This document shows, in pieces, positions 54,159-63,514 of a stretch of 64,000 nucleotides of DNA. The stretch is from Streptomyces monashensis (lineage in GTDB: Bacteria > Actinomycetota > Actinomycetes > Streptomycetales > Streptomycetaceae). The DNA lies in contig NZ_MLYO01000019.1 in assembly GCF_001866665.1 (NCBI RefSeq), positions 38,803 through 102,802 of the forward strand. The letters are read 5' to 3'. How positions within the stretch are numbered: position 1 is the first letter of the stretch; every line of letters starts with the position of its first letter. The translations under genes were made by a program, and so were the position numbers. Below the pieces are notes generated by a model, which was not told the origin of the DNA, made no database searches, and saw only the letters and a list, made by a program, of their open reading frames with translations.

Positions 54159-54298
54159 GCCCCTGCGGCGCGGGCGACGGCTTCCCCGCCCGCCCGGACC
54201 GAGCGAACCTCGACTGCGGCACCCTTGGCCACCGCGCCCCCGGCCCCTGCGCTCTCCCACGACCCCGCGTCCTGACGGGGGCTGTTTCGCCTGTTCGC

Positions 54299-55639
54299 TC
54301 AGGCGGCGCCGACCTCGGCCGTCGCGCCTTCGGCCGTCAGGCTCTCGGGCTCCGTGCCCTTGGTCTCCGCGTCCACGTCCTCCACGGCCACGCCCGCTGC
54401 GCCCGCGTCCCCGGTCGCCGGGGCGGATTCCGCCGATGTCTCCCTCGGCAGACCCCGCATGAGTACCCCGTACCCCAGGCCCGCGAGCGTTCCCACCGCG
54501 GCGCACATCGCCCACAGCCACCGTGCGCCCCAGCGGTCGATGACGGCGCCGGACATCAGCGGGGCGACCAGCGCGGCGACGGACCAGGACAGGGTGTAGA
54601 CGCCCTGGTAGCGGCCGCGCCCGTGGATGGGGGAGAGGCGGACGACGAGGCCGGTCTGGGTCGGCGCGTTGACGATCTCGGCGAGGGTCCACACGCACAC
54701 GGTGACCGTGAAGACGCCGACCGACCCGGCGAACGCGGTGAGTCCGAAGCCGTACCCGGCGAGGAGCGAGGAGGCGATCAGAAGGGCGCGTGGGTCGCGG
54801 TGCTCGATGAACCGGGTGACCGGGATCTGGAGCGCGACGATCAGGATGCCGTTGACGGCGATGGCGAGGCCGTAGTCGGCGGGCGAGAACCCGGCCCGGC
54901 CCATGGCCACCGGCAGTCCCACGGACCCCTGCTGGAAGATCAGCGCGACGAGGAAGGACAGCCCGACGACGGCCATGTACCGCCCGTCGCGCAGCACGGT
55001 CCCGAGGCTGACGGCCTCCTCCGCGTCCTCGCTGTCCGTGGCCTGCGGCCGGGACTCGGGCACCTTCAGGAAGACGACGAGCGCGCAGGCCAGGGTCATT
55101 CCGGCCTCGATCAGGAACCCGGCGAGGTAGCTGAACTCGGCGATGAACCCGGCGGCCGTGGAGGAGACGGCGAACCCGAGGTTGATGGCCCAGTAGTTCA
55201 GCGAGAACGCCCGCACCCGGTCCGCGGGCCGGACGAGGTCGGCCATCATCGCCTGCACAGCCGGCCGGGAGGCGTTGGAGGCCATGCCGACGAGGAAGGC
55301 GACGGCCGCGATGGCGACCGGGTCGGTCATGAAGCCGAGCAACGCGACGGAGGCGGCGGTGGCCGTCTGGGCGATGAGCAGCGTCGGCCGCCGCCCCAGC
55401 CGGTCGGCCATGACTCCGCCGCCCAGCGAGGAGACGACCCCGCCGAGCCCGTGGAGCGAGGCGACGAGACCGGCGTACGAGGCGGAGTAGCCGCGGTCGA
55501 GCGTGAGGTAGAGGGCCATGAAGGTGGCCACGAAGGCGCCGAGCCGGTTGACCAGGGTGCTGGTCCACAGCCACCAGAACTCACGGGGGAGCCCGGAGAC
55601 GGTCTCCCGCGCGGCACGCCTGAGACTGGTTGCGGACAT
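54299..55639 (-). CDS. Major facilitator superfamily transporter
   Basis: 446 residues, 12 predicted membrane spans, with the MFS loop GGVMADRLGRRPTLLIAQ between spans 2 and 3. The C-terminus is a long acidic Ala/Glu-rich cytoplasmic tail. Probably a drug or peptide exporter. The start MSATSLRR at 55639 is preferred to an upstream extension. Its possible relation to the neighbouring peptide is only positional. Confidence 0.88.
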   Translation of the reverse strand: MSATSLRRAARETVSGLPREFWWLWTSTLVNRLGAFVATFMALYLTLDRGYSASYAGLVASLHGLGGVVSSLGGGVMADRLGRRPTLLIAQTATAASVALLGFMTDPVAIAAVAFLVGMASNASRPAVQAMMADLVRPADRVRAFSLNYWAINLGFAVSSTAAGFIAEFSYLAGFLIEAGMTLACALVVFLKVPESRPQATDSEDAEEAVSLGTVLRDGRYMAVVGLSFLVALIFQQGSVGLPVAMGRAGFSPADYGLAIAVNGILIVALQIPVTRFIEHRDPRALLIASSLLAGYGFGLTAFAGSVGVFTVTVCVWTLAEIVNAPTQTGLVVRLSPIHGRGRYQGVYTLSWSVAALVAPLMSGAVIDRWGARWLWAMCAAVGTLAGLGYGVLMRGLPRETSAESAPATGDAGAAGVAVEDVDAETKGTEPESLTAEGATAEVGAA

Positions 55640-55820
55640 GACAGCAGACCCCCGTGGATGGACGATGCCCCGGACGCGAGGGCGATGTAAGTAGCGCAAG
55701 CGGTAGGCACAAATTACAGAGCCGGTCCGCCGGTTGCCACTCGATTAACAAACCCCGTCAACCGTCCACCCACCGGCCGGGCAGGACGGCGCCCCGAAGC
55801 CGTGGATTACGCTCTTTCCC

Positions 55821-56582
55821 ATGGCCGACGCACCGTACAAGCTGATCCTCCTCCGCCACGGCGAGAGCGAGTGGAACGCGAAGAACCTGTTCACCGGCTG
55901 GGTGGACGTCAACCTCAACGAGAAGGGCGAGAAGGAGGCAGTCCGCGGTGGCGAGCTCCTGAAGGACGCCGACCTTCTCCCCGACGTGGTCCACACGTCC
56001 CTCCAGAAGCGGGCGATCCGCACGGCGCAGCTCGCCCTCGAGGCCGCCGACCGCCACTGGATCCCGGTCCACCGCAGCTGGCGCCTGAACGAGCGCCACT
56101 ACGGCGCCCTCCAGGGCAAGGACAAGGCGGCCACGCTGGCCGAGTTCGGCGAGGAGCAGTTCATGCTCTGGCGCCGCTCGTACGACACCCCGCCCCCGCC
56201 GCTGTCGGAGGACTCCGAGTTCTCCCAGGCGCACGACGCCCGTTACGCCTCCATCCCGCCGGAGCTGCGCCCGGACACGGAGTGCCTGAAGGACGTCGTC
56301 GTCCGGATGCTCCCCTACTGGTACGACGGCATCGTCCCCGACCTCCTGGCCGGTCGCACGGTCCTGGTCGCGGCCCACGGCAACTCGCTGCGCGCCCTGG
56401 TCAAGCACCTGGACGGCATCTCCGACGCCGACATCGCGGGCCTGAACATCCCGACGGGCATCCCGCTGGCCTACGAGCTGGACGAGAACTTCAAGCCGAT
56501 CACCCCGGGCGGCACCTACCTCGACCCCGAGGCGGCCGCGGCCGCGATCGAGGCGGTCAAGAACCAGGGCAAGAAGAAGTAG
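55821..56582 (+). CDS. gpmA: 2,3-bisphosphoglycerate-dependent phosphoglycerate mutase
   Basis: 253 residues; interconverts 3- and 2-phosphoglycerate in glycolysis. Catalytic H13 in [11 protein letters not shown]91 in LNERHYG and second histidine H186 in AAHGNSLR. Lys-rich C-terminal tail. ATG 55821 preceded by weak GATTACG. Complete and typical. Confidence 0.96.
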   Translation: MADAPYKLILLRHGESEWNAKNLFTGWVDVNLNEKGEKEAVRGGELLKDADLLPDVVHTSLQKRAIRTAQLALEAADRHWIPVHRSWRLNERHYGALQGKDKAATLAEFGEEQFMLWRRSYDTPPPPLSEDSEFSQAHDARYASIPPELRPDTECLKDVVVRMLPYWYDGIVPDLLAGRTVLVAAHGNSLRALVKHLDGISDADIAGLNIPTGIPLAYELDENFKPITPGGTYLDPEAAAAAIEAVKNQGKKK

Positions 56583-56613
56583 GTATTGCGTGCAGGGCGA
56601 ACCCCTGTGTCAC

Positions 56614-56646
56614 GGGGCCGGTGTGACGTCGCTTCACACCGGCCCC
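56614..56646. terminator. Perfect 13-bp hairpin after gpmA
   Basis: GGGGCCGGTGTGA and TCACACCGGCCCC with a 7-nt loop, between gpmA and the convergent Cys-rich gene; it can serve both. Confidence 0.9.
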
Positions 56647-56675
56647 GGGTGTTCGTGCGCTGTTCCGGTGGTCCG

Positions 56676-56831
56676 TCAGCCGCACTGGCAGGGGTTGCCC
56701 GACTGGCAGCCGCAGCCGCAGCCCGAGCCGCAGCCGCACGCACCGAACAGCGGAAGGCTCCTGGTCTCGGCGGGCTGGTCGGTCTCGCGTTCCTGTGTGG
56801 GGTCTGGCGTGGTGCTGGGGGATTCGGCCAT
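56676..56831 (-). CDS. 51-residue Cys-rich protein, metallothionein-like
   Basis: A short frame with an excellent ribosome site (AGGAGGG, 5 nt from ATG). The first 28 residues are polar; the end carries seven cysteines in the run CGCGSGCGCGCQSGNPCQCG. Such a dense Cys cluster fits a metal-binding or redox role, or a thiol-rich spore coat part. Not in common databases as far as I recall, though similar short Cys-rich genes occur in this position in Streptomyces. Convergent with gpmA. Confidence 0.75.
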   Translation of the reverse strand: MAESPSTTPDPTQERETDQPAETRSLPLFGACGCGSGCGCGCQSGNPCQCG

Positions 56832-57043
56832 GGGTACCCTCCTGGACGCTGGGGCAGGGATGCCCTCGCTTATTTCATGCCCGCTTCCCAGGGCGCATCA
56901 ACGGCGCACAGTGGCGCTCGCGCGCTCCGTCCGGCCACCCCCGCAAGCCCCCGGCCCTGCCCCAGGGCCGTACCGCGGGGCCGCGCAGCGGGGCCGTACC
57001 GCCGTTGCCGGCCGGCGGCGCTGCCGTACGGCCCCGGTGCCGG

Positions 57044-57733
57044 TCAGGCGCCCTCGACGCCCGTCACCGGCTGGATGTCCTGCTGGAGCTCGTCCGCGTG
57101 CTCGCCCGTGACCAGGTAGACCACGCGCTTGGCGACGGCCACGGCGTGGTCGGCGTAGCGCTCGTAGTAGCGGCCGAGCAGGGTGACGTCCACCGCCGTC
57201 TCGATGCCGTGCTTCCAGCGCTCGTCGATCAGGTGCTGGAAGAGTGTGCGGTGCAGCAGGTCCATCTCGTCGTCGTCCTGCTCCAGCTGGAGCGCGAGGT
57301 CGACGTCCTTCGTGATGATCACCTCGGCCGCCTTCGCCATCAGGCGCTGCGCGAGCTGGCCCATCTCCAGGATCGTGGCGTGCAGGTCGCGCGGCACCGC
57401 GCGCTCGGGGAAGCGCAGCCGGGCCAGCTTCGCCACGTGCTGGGCGAGGTCGCCGGAGCGCTCCAGGTCGGCGGACATGCGGAGCGACGTGACGACGATG
57501 CGCAGGTCGGTCGCCACCGGCTGCTGCCGCGCCAGCAGGGCTATCGCCCGGGCCTCCAGGTCGTGCTGGAGCTCGTCGACCTTCTGGTCCGCCTCGATGA
57601 CGCTCTCGGCGAGCTTGAGGTCGGCGTCCAGCATGGCGGTCGTGGCGCGCCCGATCGCCGACCCGACCAGCCGGGCCATCTCCACCAGACCATCGCCGAT
57701 CGAGTCAAGTTCCTCGTGGTACGCGTCCCGCAT
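57044..57733 (-). CDS. phoU: Phosphate regulator PhoU
   Basis: 229 residues, all-helical, two PhoU repeats with the metal-site motifs EADQKVDELQ and RYYERYADHAV. PhoU links the Pst phosphate transporter to PhoR and keeps the regulon off when phosphate is sufficient. Divergent from phoR, with PHO-box-like repeats between. No pst genes are in the window. Confidence 0.94.
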   Translation of the reverse strand: MRDAYHEELDSIGDGLVEMARLVGSAIGRATTAMLDADLKLAESVIEADQKVDELQHDLEARAIALLARQQPVATDLRIVVTSLRMSADLERSGDLAQHVAKLARLRFPERAVPRDLHATILEMGQLAQRLMAKAAEVIITKDVDLALQLEQDDDEMDLLHRTLFQHLIDERWKHGIETAVDVTLLGRYYERYADHAVAVAKRVVYLVTGEHADELQQDIQPVTGVEGA

Positions 57734-57806
57734 CAGGGTTCCCTCTCATAGGTGTGCTTGGTCCCACGCTCCCACGTTCCGGTCCGCACGCGTCCGTTTC
57801 TGCCAC

Positions 57807-57839
57807 CCCAAGTGAACCGGCACTGGCTCCAAGGTGAAC
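57807..57839. promoter_or_regulatory. PHO box, three 11-nt direct repeat units
   Basis: On the minus strand: GTTCACCTTGG, AGCCAGTGCCG, GTTCACTTGGG. The first and third match the PhoP-binding unit GTTCACC; the middle is degenerate, as often in Streptomyces PHO boxes. It lies in the phoU-phoR intergenic region and suggests autoregulation by PhoP. Confidence 0.75.
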
Positions 57840-57912
57840 TCTGGGCGACGAGTGTTCGAGGTCGCCCTTGGACGGCTGTGGCTATGTCGTACGCCCTGCT
57901 TAACCTGGATGC

Positions 57913-59172
57913 ATGGACGTGAACGCGGCGGTCGCCGCAGCGGCAGCGATCGCCGGGGTGCTCACCGGCGTCATCGCCATGCTGGCGTTCCGCTGGAGCG
58001 AACGCGACCAGAAGCGACCGACCAGGACTTCCTTGCACACCGATCCCGTACTTCCGCCCGGCGTGGACACCGTGCTGTCCGTGCTCCGCTCCTCGGCCGT
58101 CGTCCTCGACGAGGCCGACGCCGTCGTCAAGGCCAGCTCCGCTGCCTACGCCCTCGGGCTGGTGCGCGGCGGCAAGCTCGCCGTGGAGCCCATGCTCCAG
58201 ATGGCGAGGGACACGAGACGCGACGGCGAGATACGCCAGGTCGAGCTGGACCTGCCCCGGCGGGGCACCGGACGCGGCGAGGCCCTCGCCGTCTCCGCCC
58301 GCGTGGCCCCGCTCGGCTCCCGCCTGGTCCTGCTGCTGGTCGAGGACCTGACCGAGGCCCGCCGGATCGAGGCGGTACGACGCGACTTCGTGGCGAACGT
58401 CAGCCATGAGCTGAAGACACCCGTCGGCGCGCTGTCCCTCCTCTCGGAGGCGGTCATGGACGCCTCCGACGACCCCGAGGCCGTGCAGCGCTTCGCGGGC
58501 CGCATGCAGATCGAGGCGACCCGGCTGACCAACCTGGTCCAGGAGCTCATCGACCTGTCCCGCGTGCAGAACGACGATCCGCTGGAGGACGCCGAGCCCG
58601 TCCGCGTGGACGAACTCGTCGCCGAGGCCGTCGACCGCTGCCGCCACCAGGCCGGTACGAAGCAGATCACGATGGCCGCGGGAGGCACCGCCGACCTGCG
58701 CGTCTGGGGCAACCGCGGCCAGCTGGCCGCCGCCCTCGGCAACCTCGTCGAGAACGCCGTGAACTACTCCCCGGCCCGCACCCGCGTCGGCATAGCCGCC
58801 CGCCGGGTCTCCGCACCCGGTGGCGACATGATCGAACTCGCCGTCACGGACCAGGGCATCGGCATCTCCGACAAGGACAAGGACCGCATCTTCGAGCGCT
58901 TCTACCGCGTCGACCCCGCCCGCTCCCGGGCGACCGGAGGCACCGGTCTGGGTCTCGCGATCGTCAAGCACGTGGCCGCCTCGCACGGCGGGGAGGTCAC
59001 GGTCTGGAGCGCCGAAGGCCAGGGCTCCACCTTCACCCTGAGACTGCCGGAGGCGGGCCTGGCCCGCGACCGTGCCGGTCAGCACCCGGACCCCGACCTC
59101 GACGACGAGGCCGGCGGCTCCACCGAATCATCCCCGTACGAACCGCTTCCCGCCCCGGAGGTCCTTCCGTGA
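57913..59172 (+). CDS. phoR: Phosphate sensor histidine kinase PhoR
   Basis: 419 residues (SenX3-type): one membrane anchor (about 8-26), a PAS-like region, H-box with H165 (VSHELKTPVG), N-box (LVENAVNYS) and G-boxes (DQGIGISDKDKD, TGGTGLGLAIVKH). Its stop overlaps phoP by four bases (GTGA). It phosphorylates PhoP under phosphate limitation. Confidence 0.94.
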   Translation: MDVNAAVAAAAAIAGVLTGVIAMLAFRWSERDQKRPTRTSLHTDPVLPPGVDTVLSVLRSSAVVLDEADAVVKASSAAYALGLVRGGKLAVEPMLQMARDTRRDGEIRQVELDLPRRGTGRGEALAVSARVAPLGSRLVLLLVEDLTEARRIEAVRRDFVANVSHELKTPVGALSLLSEAVMDASDDPEAVQRFAGRMQIEATRLTNLVQELIDLSRVQNDDPLEDAEPVRVDELVAEAVDRCRHQAGTKQITMAAGGTADLRVWGNRGQLAAALGNLVENAVNYSPARTRVGIAARRVSAPGGDMIELAVTDQGIGISDKDKDRIFERFYRVDPARSRATGGTGLGLAIVKHVAASHGGEVTVWSAEGQGSTFTLRLPEAGLARDRAGQHPDPDLDDEAGGSTESSPYEPLPAPEVLP

Positions 59173-59849
59173 CCCGAGTGCTCGTCGTCGAGGACGAGGA
59201 GTCCTTCTCCGACGCCCTGTCGTACATGCTCCGCAAGGAGGGCTTCGAGGTCGCAGTGGCGGCCACGGGCCCCGACGGACTCGACGAGTTCGAGCGCAAC
59301 GGCGCCGACCTCGTCCTCCTCGACCTGATGCTGCCGGGTCTGCCCGGTACGGAGGTGTGCCGTCAGCTGCGCGGCCGCTCCAACGTCCCGGTGATCATGG
59401 TGACCGCCAAGGACAGCGAGATCGACAAGGTCGTGGGCCTCGAAATAGGAGCCGACGACTACGTCACCAAGCCCTTCTCGTCCCGCGAGCTGGTGGCCCG
59501 CATCCGTGCCGTCCTGCGCCGCCGCGGCGAGCCGGAGGAGGTCACCCCGGCCGCGCTGGAGGCGGGCCCGGTCCGGATGGACGTCGACCGCCACGTGGTG
59601 ACGGTGGCCGGCTCCAAGGTCGACCTTCCGCTCAAGGAGTTCGACCTCCTCGAGATGCTGCTCCGCAACGCCGGCCGCGTCCTGACGCGCATGCAGCTGA
59701 TCGACCGCGTCTGGGGCGCCGACTACGTGGGCGACACCAAGACCCTCGACGTCCACGTCAAGCGCCTGCGCGCCAAGATCGAGCCGGACCCGGGCGCCCC
59801 GCGCTACCTGGTGACGGTCCGCGGTCTGGGCTACAAGTTCGAGCCGTAG
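59169..59849 (+). CDS. phoP: Phosphate response regulator PhoP
   Basis: 226 residues, RegX3/OmpR-type: receiver with D52 (DLVLLDLMLPGLPG), K in YVTKPF, then a winged helix (LPLKEFDLLEMLLRNAG ... VHVKRLRAKIE). Master activator of phosphate scavenging and repressor of secondary metabolism in Streptomyces. GTG start coupled to phoR. Confidence 0.95.
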   Translation: MTRVLVVEDEESFSDALSYMLRKEGFEVAVAATGPDGLDEFERNGADLVLLDLMLPGLPGTEVCRQLRGRSNVPVIMVTAKDSEIDKVVGLEIGADDYVTKPFSSRELVARIRAVLRRRGEPEEVTPAALEAGPVRMDVDRHVVTVAGSKVDLPLKEFDLLEMLLRNAGRVLTRMQLIDRVWGADYVGDTKTLDVHVKRLRAKIEPDPGAPRYLVTVRGLGYKFEP

Positions 59850-59896
59850 ACCGCCGGCCCGGCCCCATGGCCGTACGGGCCTTCCCCGTGTACGAC

Positions 59897-59930
59897 GAAG
59901 GGCGGCACCCCTGCCGGGGTGCCGCCCTTC
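59897..59930. terminator. Perfect 15-bp hairpin after phoP
   Basis: GAAGGGCGGCACCCC and GGGGTGCCGCCCTTC with a 4-nt loop TGCC, between convergent genes. One of the strongest terminators in the window. Confidence 0.92.
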
Positions 59931-59946
59931 GCGCGTGGCGCGGTGC

Positions 59947-60666
59947 TCAGTGACCGGCGACCGACTGGGACGCCGAGTCGCTCGGGGTGGCGTTGGTGCC
60001 CGTGGTGCCCGTGGTGCCCGTGGCGGACGAGGCGGAGGACGAAGGGGAGGACGACGGGGTCGCCTTGCCGCCCTTGCCCTTGCCCTTCTCCGGCTTGCCG
60101 CTGGTGGAGGCCGAGGGGCCCGGGGCGCCCGTGGGGACCGCCGGGGCGGACGGGATCGTGCTCGGGCCCCACTTGTCGAAGTAGCTGGTGGCCGGGACCA
60201 CGAAGGCGCTGAGGCTCACGTCGCCGGTCTTGCTGAAGGTGAAGGTGACCTTCTGGACGTTGCCGTCCTGGACCGCCGTACGGCCGCTGGGCACCTCCGC
60301 GGAGGCGTTGCCCCGACCGCCGATGACCAGGGAGCCGTGCGCCGGGACGGTGAGGCTCTGGCCCTTGGCGGCGGTCAGCTTGACCGTGCCGCTGGTGCCC
60401 GGGATGGCGACCGACTGGAGGGTCTCGTCCGATTCGCCCTGGTTGAAGAGGGTCGCGGAGACGACGGCCGGCCCGGTCGACTGCAGGTCGGGCTGCGTGA
60501 TGATCAGCGCGTTCTGGACCTTGATGTTGCCGACCTTGGTGGCAGCGTTGTCCGGCTTGATCTCCAGGGTCTGCGAGCCGTTGCCGGCGCCGCATGCGGC
60601 GAGCGAGGCGATCGAGAAGACGATGGCGGAGGCGGCGAGGGCGCCGCGTCGAAGGCTGCTGCTCAC
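59947..60666 (-). CDS. Lipoprotein with Ser/Gly/Lys-rich C-terminus
   Basis: 239 residues. Signal peptide with lipobox LAAC (C25), then a beta-rich domain (NAATKVGNIKVQNALIITQPDLQSTG, FTFSKTGDVSLSAFVVPATSYFD) resembling copper-chaperone-like DUF461 proteins, and a low-complexity tail of Gly-Lys, Ser and Thr-Gly-Thr. GTG start. Role unknown; its position next to phoP may suggest PhoP control. Confidence 0.82.
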   Translation of the reverse strand: MSSSLRRGALAASAIVFSIASLAACGAGNGSQTLEIKPDNAATKVGNIKVQNALIITQPDLQSTGPAVVSATLFNQGESDETLQSVAIPGTSGTVKLTAAKGQSLTVPAHGSLVIGGRGNASAEVPSGRTAVQDGNVQKVTFTFSKTGDVSLSAFVVPATSYFDKWGPSTIPSAPAVPTGAPGPSASTSGKPEKGKGKGGKATPSSSPSSSASSATGTTGTTGTNATPSDSASQSVAGH

Positions 60667-61285
60667 GGCGGCGGCAACTCCTTGAACGCGCGGGCGGCTC
60701 CCCTTATAAAGCCACCCTAAGTGTCTGTCAGCGGCCTTAGGTTACCGAGCCGTTCCCGCGCCGCCGCACCCGACCCTCCCCAAGCGTCCCGCTTGCCTCC
60801 GGCTGGGGTACTGCGTGCGGGCCTCGTCGCTCCGGACACAGGCGCCTCTTCCGTAACTTTGCCGGGTGCTCGTCCGCCATTCACATAACCGCGCGCAAAA
60901 ATTACGTGGAGGAATGCGGGCCCTCTTGACGGCTGTCTTGAAGCCTTCTCTCGACCGCCGCCCGACGACCGTCCCCGATATTGATCACCCGGCACCCCTC
61001 GGGCAGCCGTTGATCAATTCCGGATTCCCGTCGCGGCCGCCTCCGGATCGCCCTCCGGATCCGCCCGCACACACCGAACGGAGTAGCGGAAGTCGTACGC
61101 TTGGAACAGGACAAATCGGGATGTTAAGCCGCCTGGAGAGGGTGCTCGGGGTGTGTGACGCGCGTGTTTCACCCCGCCCGAAGAGCCCCTCCGACCTGCG
61201 AATACCCGCTCGCGCAGGCCCCTCGAAGCACGTTCCTGTTGCTGTTGTCAAGCCCCGAGATATGCCCTGACCTGCGAAAACGCCA
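60667..61285. other. 620-bp gene-free region upstream of carD
   Basis: No frame with convincing codon bias or ribosome site. It contains CCTAAG...CTTAGG (60716-60741) and an A-rich patch (about 60893-60905). The length is large for an intergenic region here and may contain an RNA gene or a long leader. Confidence 0.45.
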
Positions 61286-61314
61286 TTCAGAAGACGCCGT
61301 ATCCGTGTTACCCT
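61286..61314 (+). promoter_or_regulatory. carD promoter
   Basis: -35 TTCAGA (61286-61291), 17-nt spacer, -10 TACCCT (61309-61314), 28 nt before ATG. Confidence 0.55.
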
Positions 61315-61342
61315 GGATAGCCACGGAAGGGGTACCTGTCAC

Positions 61343-61825
61343 ATGACGTTCAAGGTTGGCGACACCGTGGTCTATCCCCATCACGGGGCCGCGCTGATCG
61401 AGGCCATCGAAACTCGCCAGATCAAAGGCGTGGACAAGACCTACTTGGTGCTGAAGGTCGCCCAGGGTGACCTTACGGTGCGTGTGCCAGCGGACAATGC
61501 TGAGTTCGTGGGCGTGCGTGATGTGGTCGGTCAGGACGGGCTGGACCGGGTCTTCGAGGTGCTGCGCGCGCCGTACGCCGAGGAGCCCACCAACTGGTCC
61601 CGTCGCTACAAGGCAAACCTGGAGAAGCTCGCCTCCGGTGATGTCATCAAGGTCGCGGAAGTCGTGCGTGACCTGTGGCGTCGTGAGCGCGAGCGCGGAC
61701 TGTCCGCCGGTGAGAAGCGCATGCTCGCCAAGGCCCGCCAGATCCTGGTGAGTGAGCTGGCCCTCGCGGAGAACACGAACGAGGACAAGGCCGAGGCTCT
61801 GCTCGACGAGGTGCTCGCCTCCTGA
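61343..61825 (+). CDS. carD: RNA polymerase-binding regulator CarD
   Basis: 160 residues: RNAP-interaction Tudor-like domain ([21 protein letters not shown]) and a helical DNA-binding domain ([46 protein letters not shown]). Stabilises open complexes at rRNA and other promoters. Typical and complete. Confidence 0.95.
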   Translation: MTFKVGDTVVYPHHGAALIEAIETRQIKGVDKTYLVLKVAQGDLTVRVPADNAEFVGVRDVVGQDGLDRVFEVLRAPYAEEPTNWSRRYKANLEKLASGDVIKVAEVVRDLWRRERERGLSAGEKRMLAKARQILVSELALAENTNEDKAEALLDEVLAS

Positions 61826-61872
61826 TGCGCCACGGTGGCGAACTTTCGCCGCCGGTTCGCGCAGCACGCTCT

Positions 61873-61900
61873 GCACAGTGAAATGCGCACAGTGAAATGC
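61873..61900. repeat. 14-bp direct tandem repeat
   Basis: GCACAGTGAAATGC twice with no spacer, 47 nt after carD. A slippage product or a binding site. Confidence 0.7.
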
Positions 61901-61918
61901 CGCGGTGCCCGATGACAC

Positions 61919-61945
61919 GGATCCGACACTGACCCTGTCGGATCC
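61919..61945. terminator. carD hairpin
   Basis: GGATCCGACA and TGTCGGATCC, perfect 10-bp stem with a 7-nt loop, 94 nt past the carD stop. Confidence 0.7.
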
Positions 61946-62148
61946 CGTCGCCGGGCGCTGCGGCATGTTCGTACCCACGCGCCGATCGGGCGACTTCCTG
62001 ACAGGAAAGACCCCCCGATATTTTGATGTGCCGGGCCCGGGCAGTCGGCCTCGACCAGGGTCACGGAAGGGTCCGGTCAAGGCAGCGCGCCCGGCACTCC
62101 TCCAGGCCATACCCACCTAGGTCGAGCACACAAACCTGACAGGAACCG

Positions 62149-62901
62149 ATGTCTGACGAATCGCGCCCCTCACCTGCGCAGACCCCCGTCGCAGCCGTGA
62201 TTCCCGCCGCCGGCCGGGGCGTACGCCTCGGTCCGGGCGCCCCCAAGGCGCTGCGCGCGCTGAACGGCACGCCCATGCTCATCCACGCGGTCCGCGCGCT
62301 CGCCGCGTCCCGCCGTGTGTCCCTCGTGATCGTCGTCGCCCCGTCCGACGGCACCGAAGAGGTCAAGTCCCTGCTCGACGCGCACGCGCTGCCCGAGAGG
62401 ACCGACTTCCTGGTGGTCCCCGGCGGTGACACCCGTCAGGAATCGGTCAAGCGGGGCCTGGACGCCCTGCCCCCCGAGTACGGCGTCGTCCTCGTGCACG
62501 ACGCGGCCCGCCCGCTCGTCCCGGTCGACACCGTGGACGCGGTCATCGAGGCCGTCGGCGCGGGCGCACCCGCCGTCGTCCCCGCGCTGCCGCTGGCCGA
62601 CACCGTCAAGGAGGTCGAGCCCGCCGCCGAGGCAGGAGCCCCCGAACCGGTCGTCGCCACCCCGGAGCGCGCCCGCCTGCGCGCGGTCCAGACGCCGCAG
62701 GGCTTCGACCGCACGACCCTGGTCCGGGCGCACGAGACCGTCACCGACGACGTGACGGACGACGCGAGCATGGTCGAGCAGCTCGGGCTGCCGGTCGTGA
62801 CCGTCCCCGGTCACGAGGAGGCCTTCAAGGTCACCCGCCCCCTCGACCTGGTCCTCGCCGAGGCGGTCCTGGCCCGCAGGAGGCTGAACGATGGCTTCTG
62901 A
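62149..62901 (+). CDS. ispD: 2-C-methyl-D-erythritol 4-phosphate cytidylyltransferase
   Basis: 250 residues; makes CDP-ME in the MEP isoprenoid pathway. Nucleotide motif [21 protein letters not shown] at the start, [11 protein letters not shown] and [10 protein letters not shown]. Typical length. Overlaps ispF by 11 bases. Confidence 0.95.
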   Translation: MSDESRPSPAQTPVAAVIPAAGRGVRLGPGAPKALRALNGTPMLIHAVRALAASRRVSLVIVVAPSDGTEEVKSLLDAHALPERTDFLVVPGGDTRQESVKRGLDALPPEYGVVLVHDAARPLVPVDTVDAVIEAVGAGAPAVVPALPLADTVKEVEPAAEAGAPEPVVATPERARLRAVQTPQGFDRTTLVRAHETVTDDVTDDASMVEQLGLPVVTVPGHEEAFKVTRPLDLVLAEAVLARRRLNDGF

Positions 62902-63427
62902 GCAGCCCCCGCAGTCTCCGCAGCCCCCGCAGTCCCCGCAGCCTCCGGTCCTGCTTCCCCAAGTCGGCATCGGCACCGACATCCACGCCTTCGAGGAGGG
63001 CCGTGAGCTGTGGTGCGCGGGCCTGAAGTGGGAGGGCGAGGGGCCGGGGCTGGCCGGCCACTCCGACGCGGACGTCGTCGCGCACGCCGCCTGCAACGCG
63101 CTCTTCTCCGCCGCCGGCCTCGGTGACCTGGGGCAGCACTTCGGCACCGGGCGCCCCGAGTGGTCCGGCGCCCCCGGGGTGACCCTGCTCGCGGAGGCCG
63201 CCCGCATCGTCCGCGCGGCGGGTTTCACGGTCGGCAACGTCGCCGTACAGGTCGTCGGCCCCCGTCCGAAGATCGGCAAGCGCCGCGACGAGGCCCAGAA
63301 GGTCCTCTCCGAGGCGGCCGGCGCGCCCGTCTCCGTCTCGGGCGCGACGACGGACGGCCTCGGCTTCCCCGGCCGCGACGAGGGGCTGATGGCGATCGCG
63401 ACGGCGCTGGTGGTCCGTACGGGCTGA
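62891..63427 (+). CDS. ispF: 2-C-methyl-D-erythritol 2,4-cyclodiphosphate synthase
   Basis: 178 residues; next enzyme after IspE in the MEP pathway. Zinc and substrate motifs [19 protein letters not shown] and [12 protein letters not shown] present. An extra N-terminal tail of about 20 residues ([14 protein letters not shown]) comes from an 18-bp tandem repeat (62906-62941); GTG or internal starts near VLLPQVG are alternatives. Confidence 0.93.
   Translation: MASEQPPQSPQPPQSPQPPVLLPQVGIGTDIHAFEEGRELWCAGLKWEGEGPGLAGHSDADVVAHAACNALFSAAGLGDLGQHFGTGRPEWSGAPGVTLLAEAARIVRAAGFTVGNVAVQVVGPRPKIGKRRDEAQKVLSEAAGAPVSVSGATTDGLGFPGRDEGLMAIATALVVRTG
62906..62941. repeat. 18-bp tandem repeat at the ispF N-terminus, two units
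   Basis: CCCCCGCAGTCTCCGCAG and CCCCCGCAGTCCCCGCAG. Encodes the Pro-Gln-Ser tail; in frame. Confidence 0.8.
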
Positions 63428-63514
63428 GGCGGGCGGCGGCCGTCGCTCGTGGTGCGGGTGAGCGGAGAGCGTGCGAGGGTACCCGGAGAGTCACCGCCGA
63501 CTTAAGGAGCCACC

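Larger units (their letters stand above)
61826..62148. other. 323-bp region between carD and ispD
   Basis: No gene. It holds two tandem GCACAGTGAAATGC copies (61873-61900), the carD terminator and an AT-richer patch (near 62018) before ispD. Confidence 0.55.

Noticed and set aside
56590..57111. Plus-strand open frame after gpmA with Pro-Gln repeats
   Set aside because: It is the opposite strand of the Cys-rich gene and the phoU 3' region; no ribosome site.
61095..61160. Possible small gene beginning near ATGTTAAGCCGC upstream of carD
   Set aside because: Codon third positions are not GC-biased and no ribosome site precedes it.
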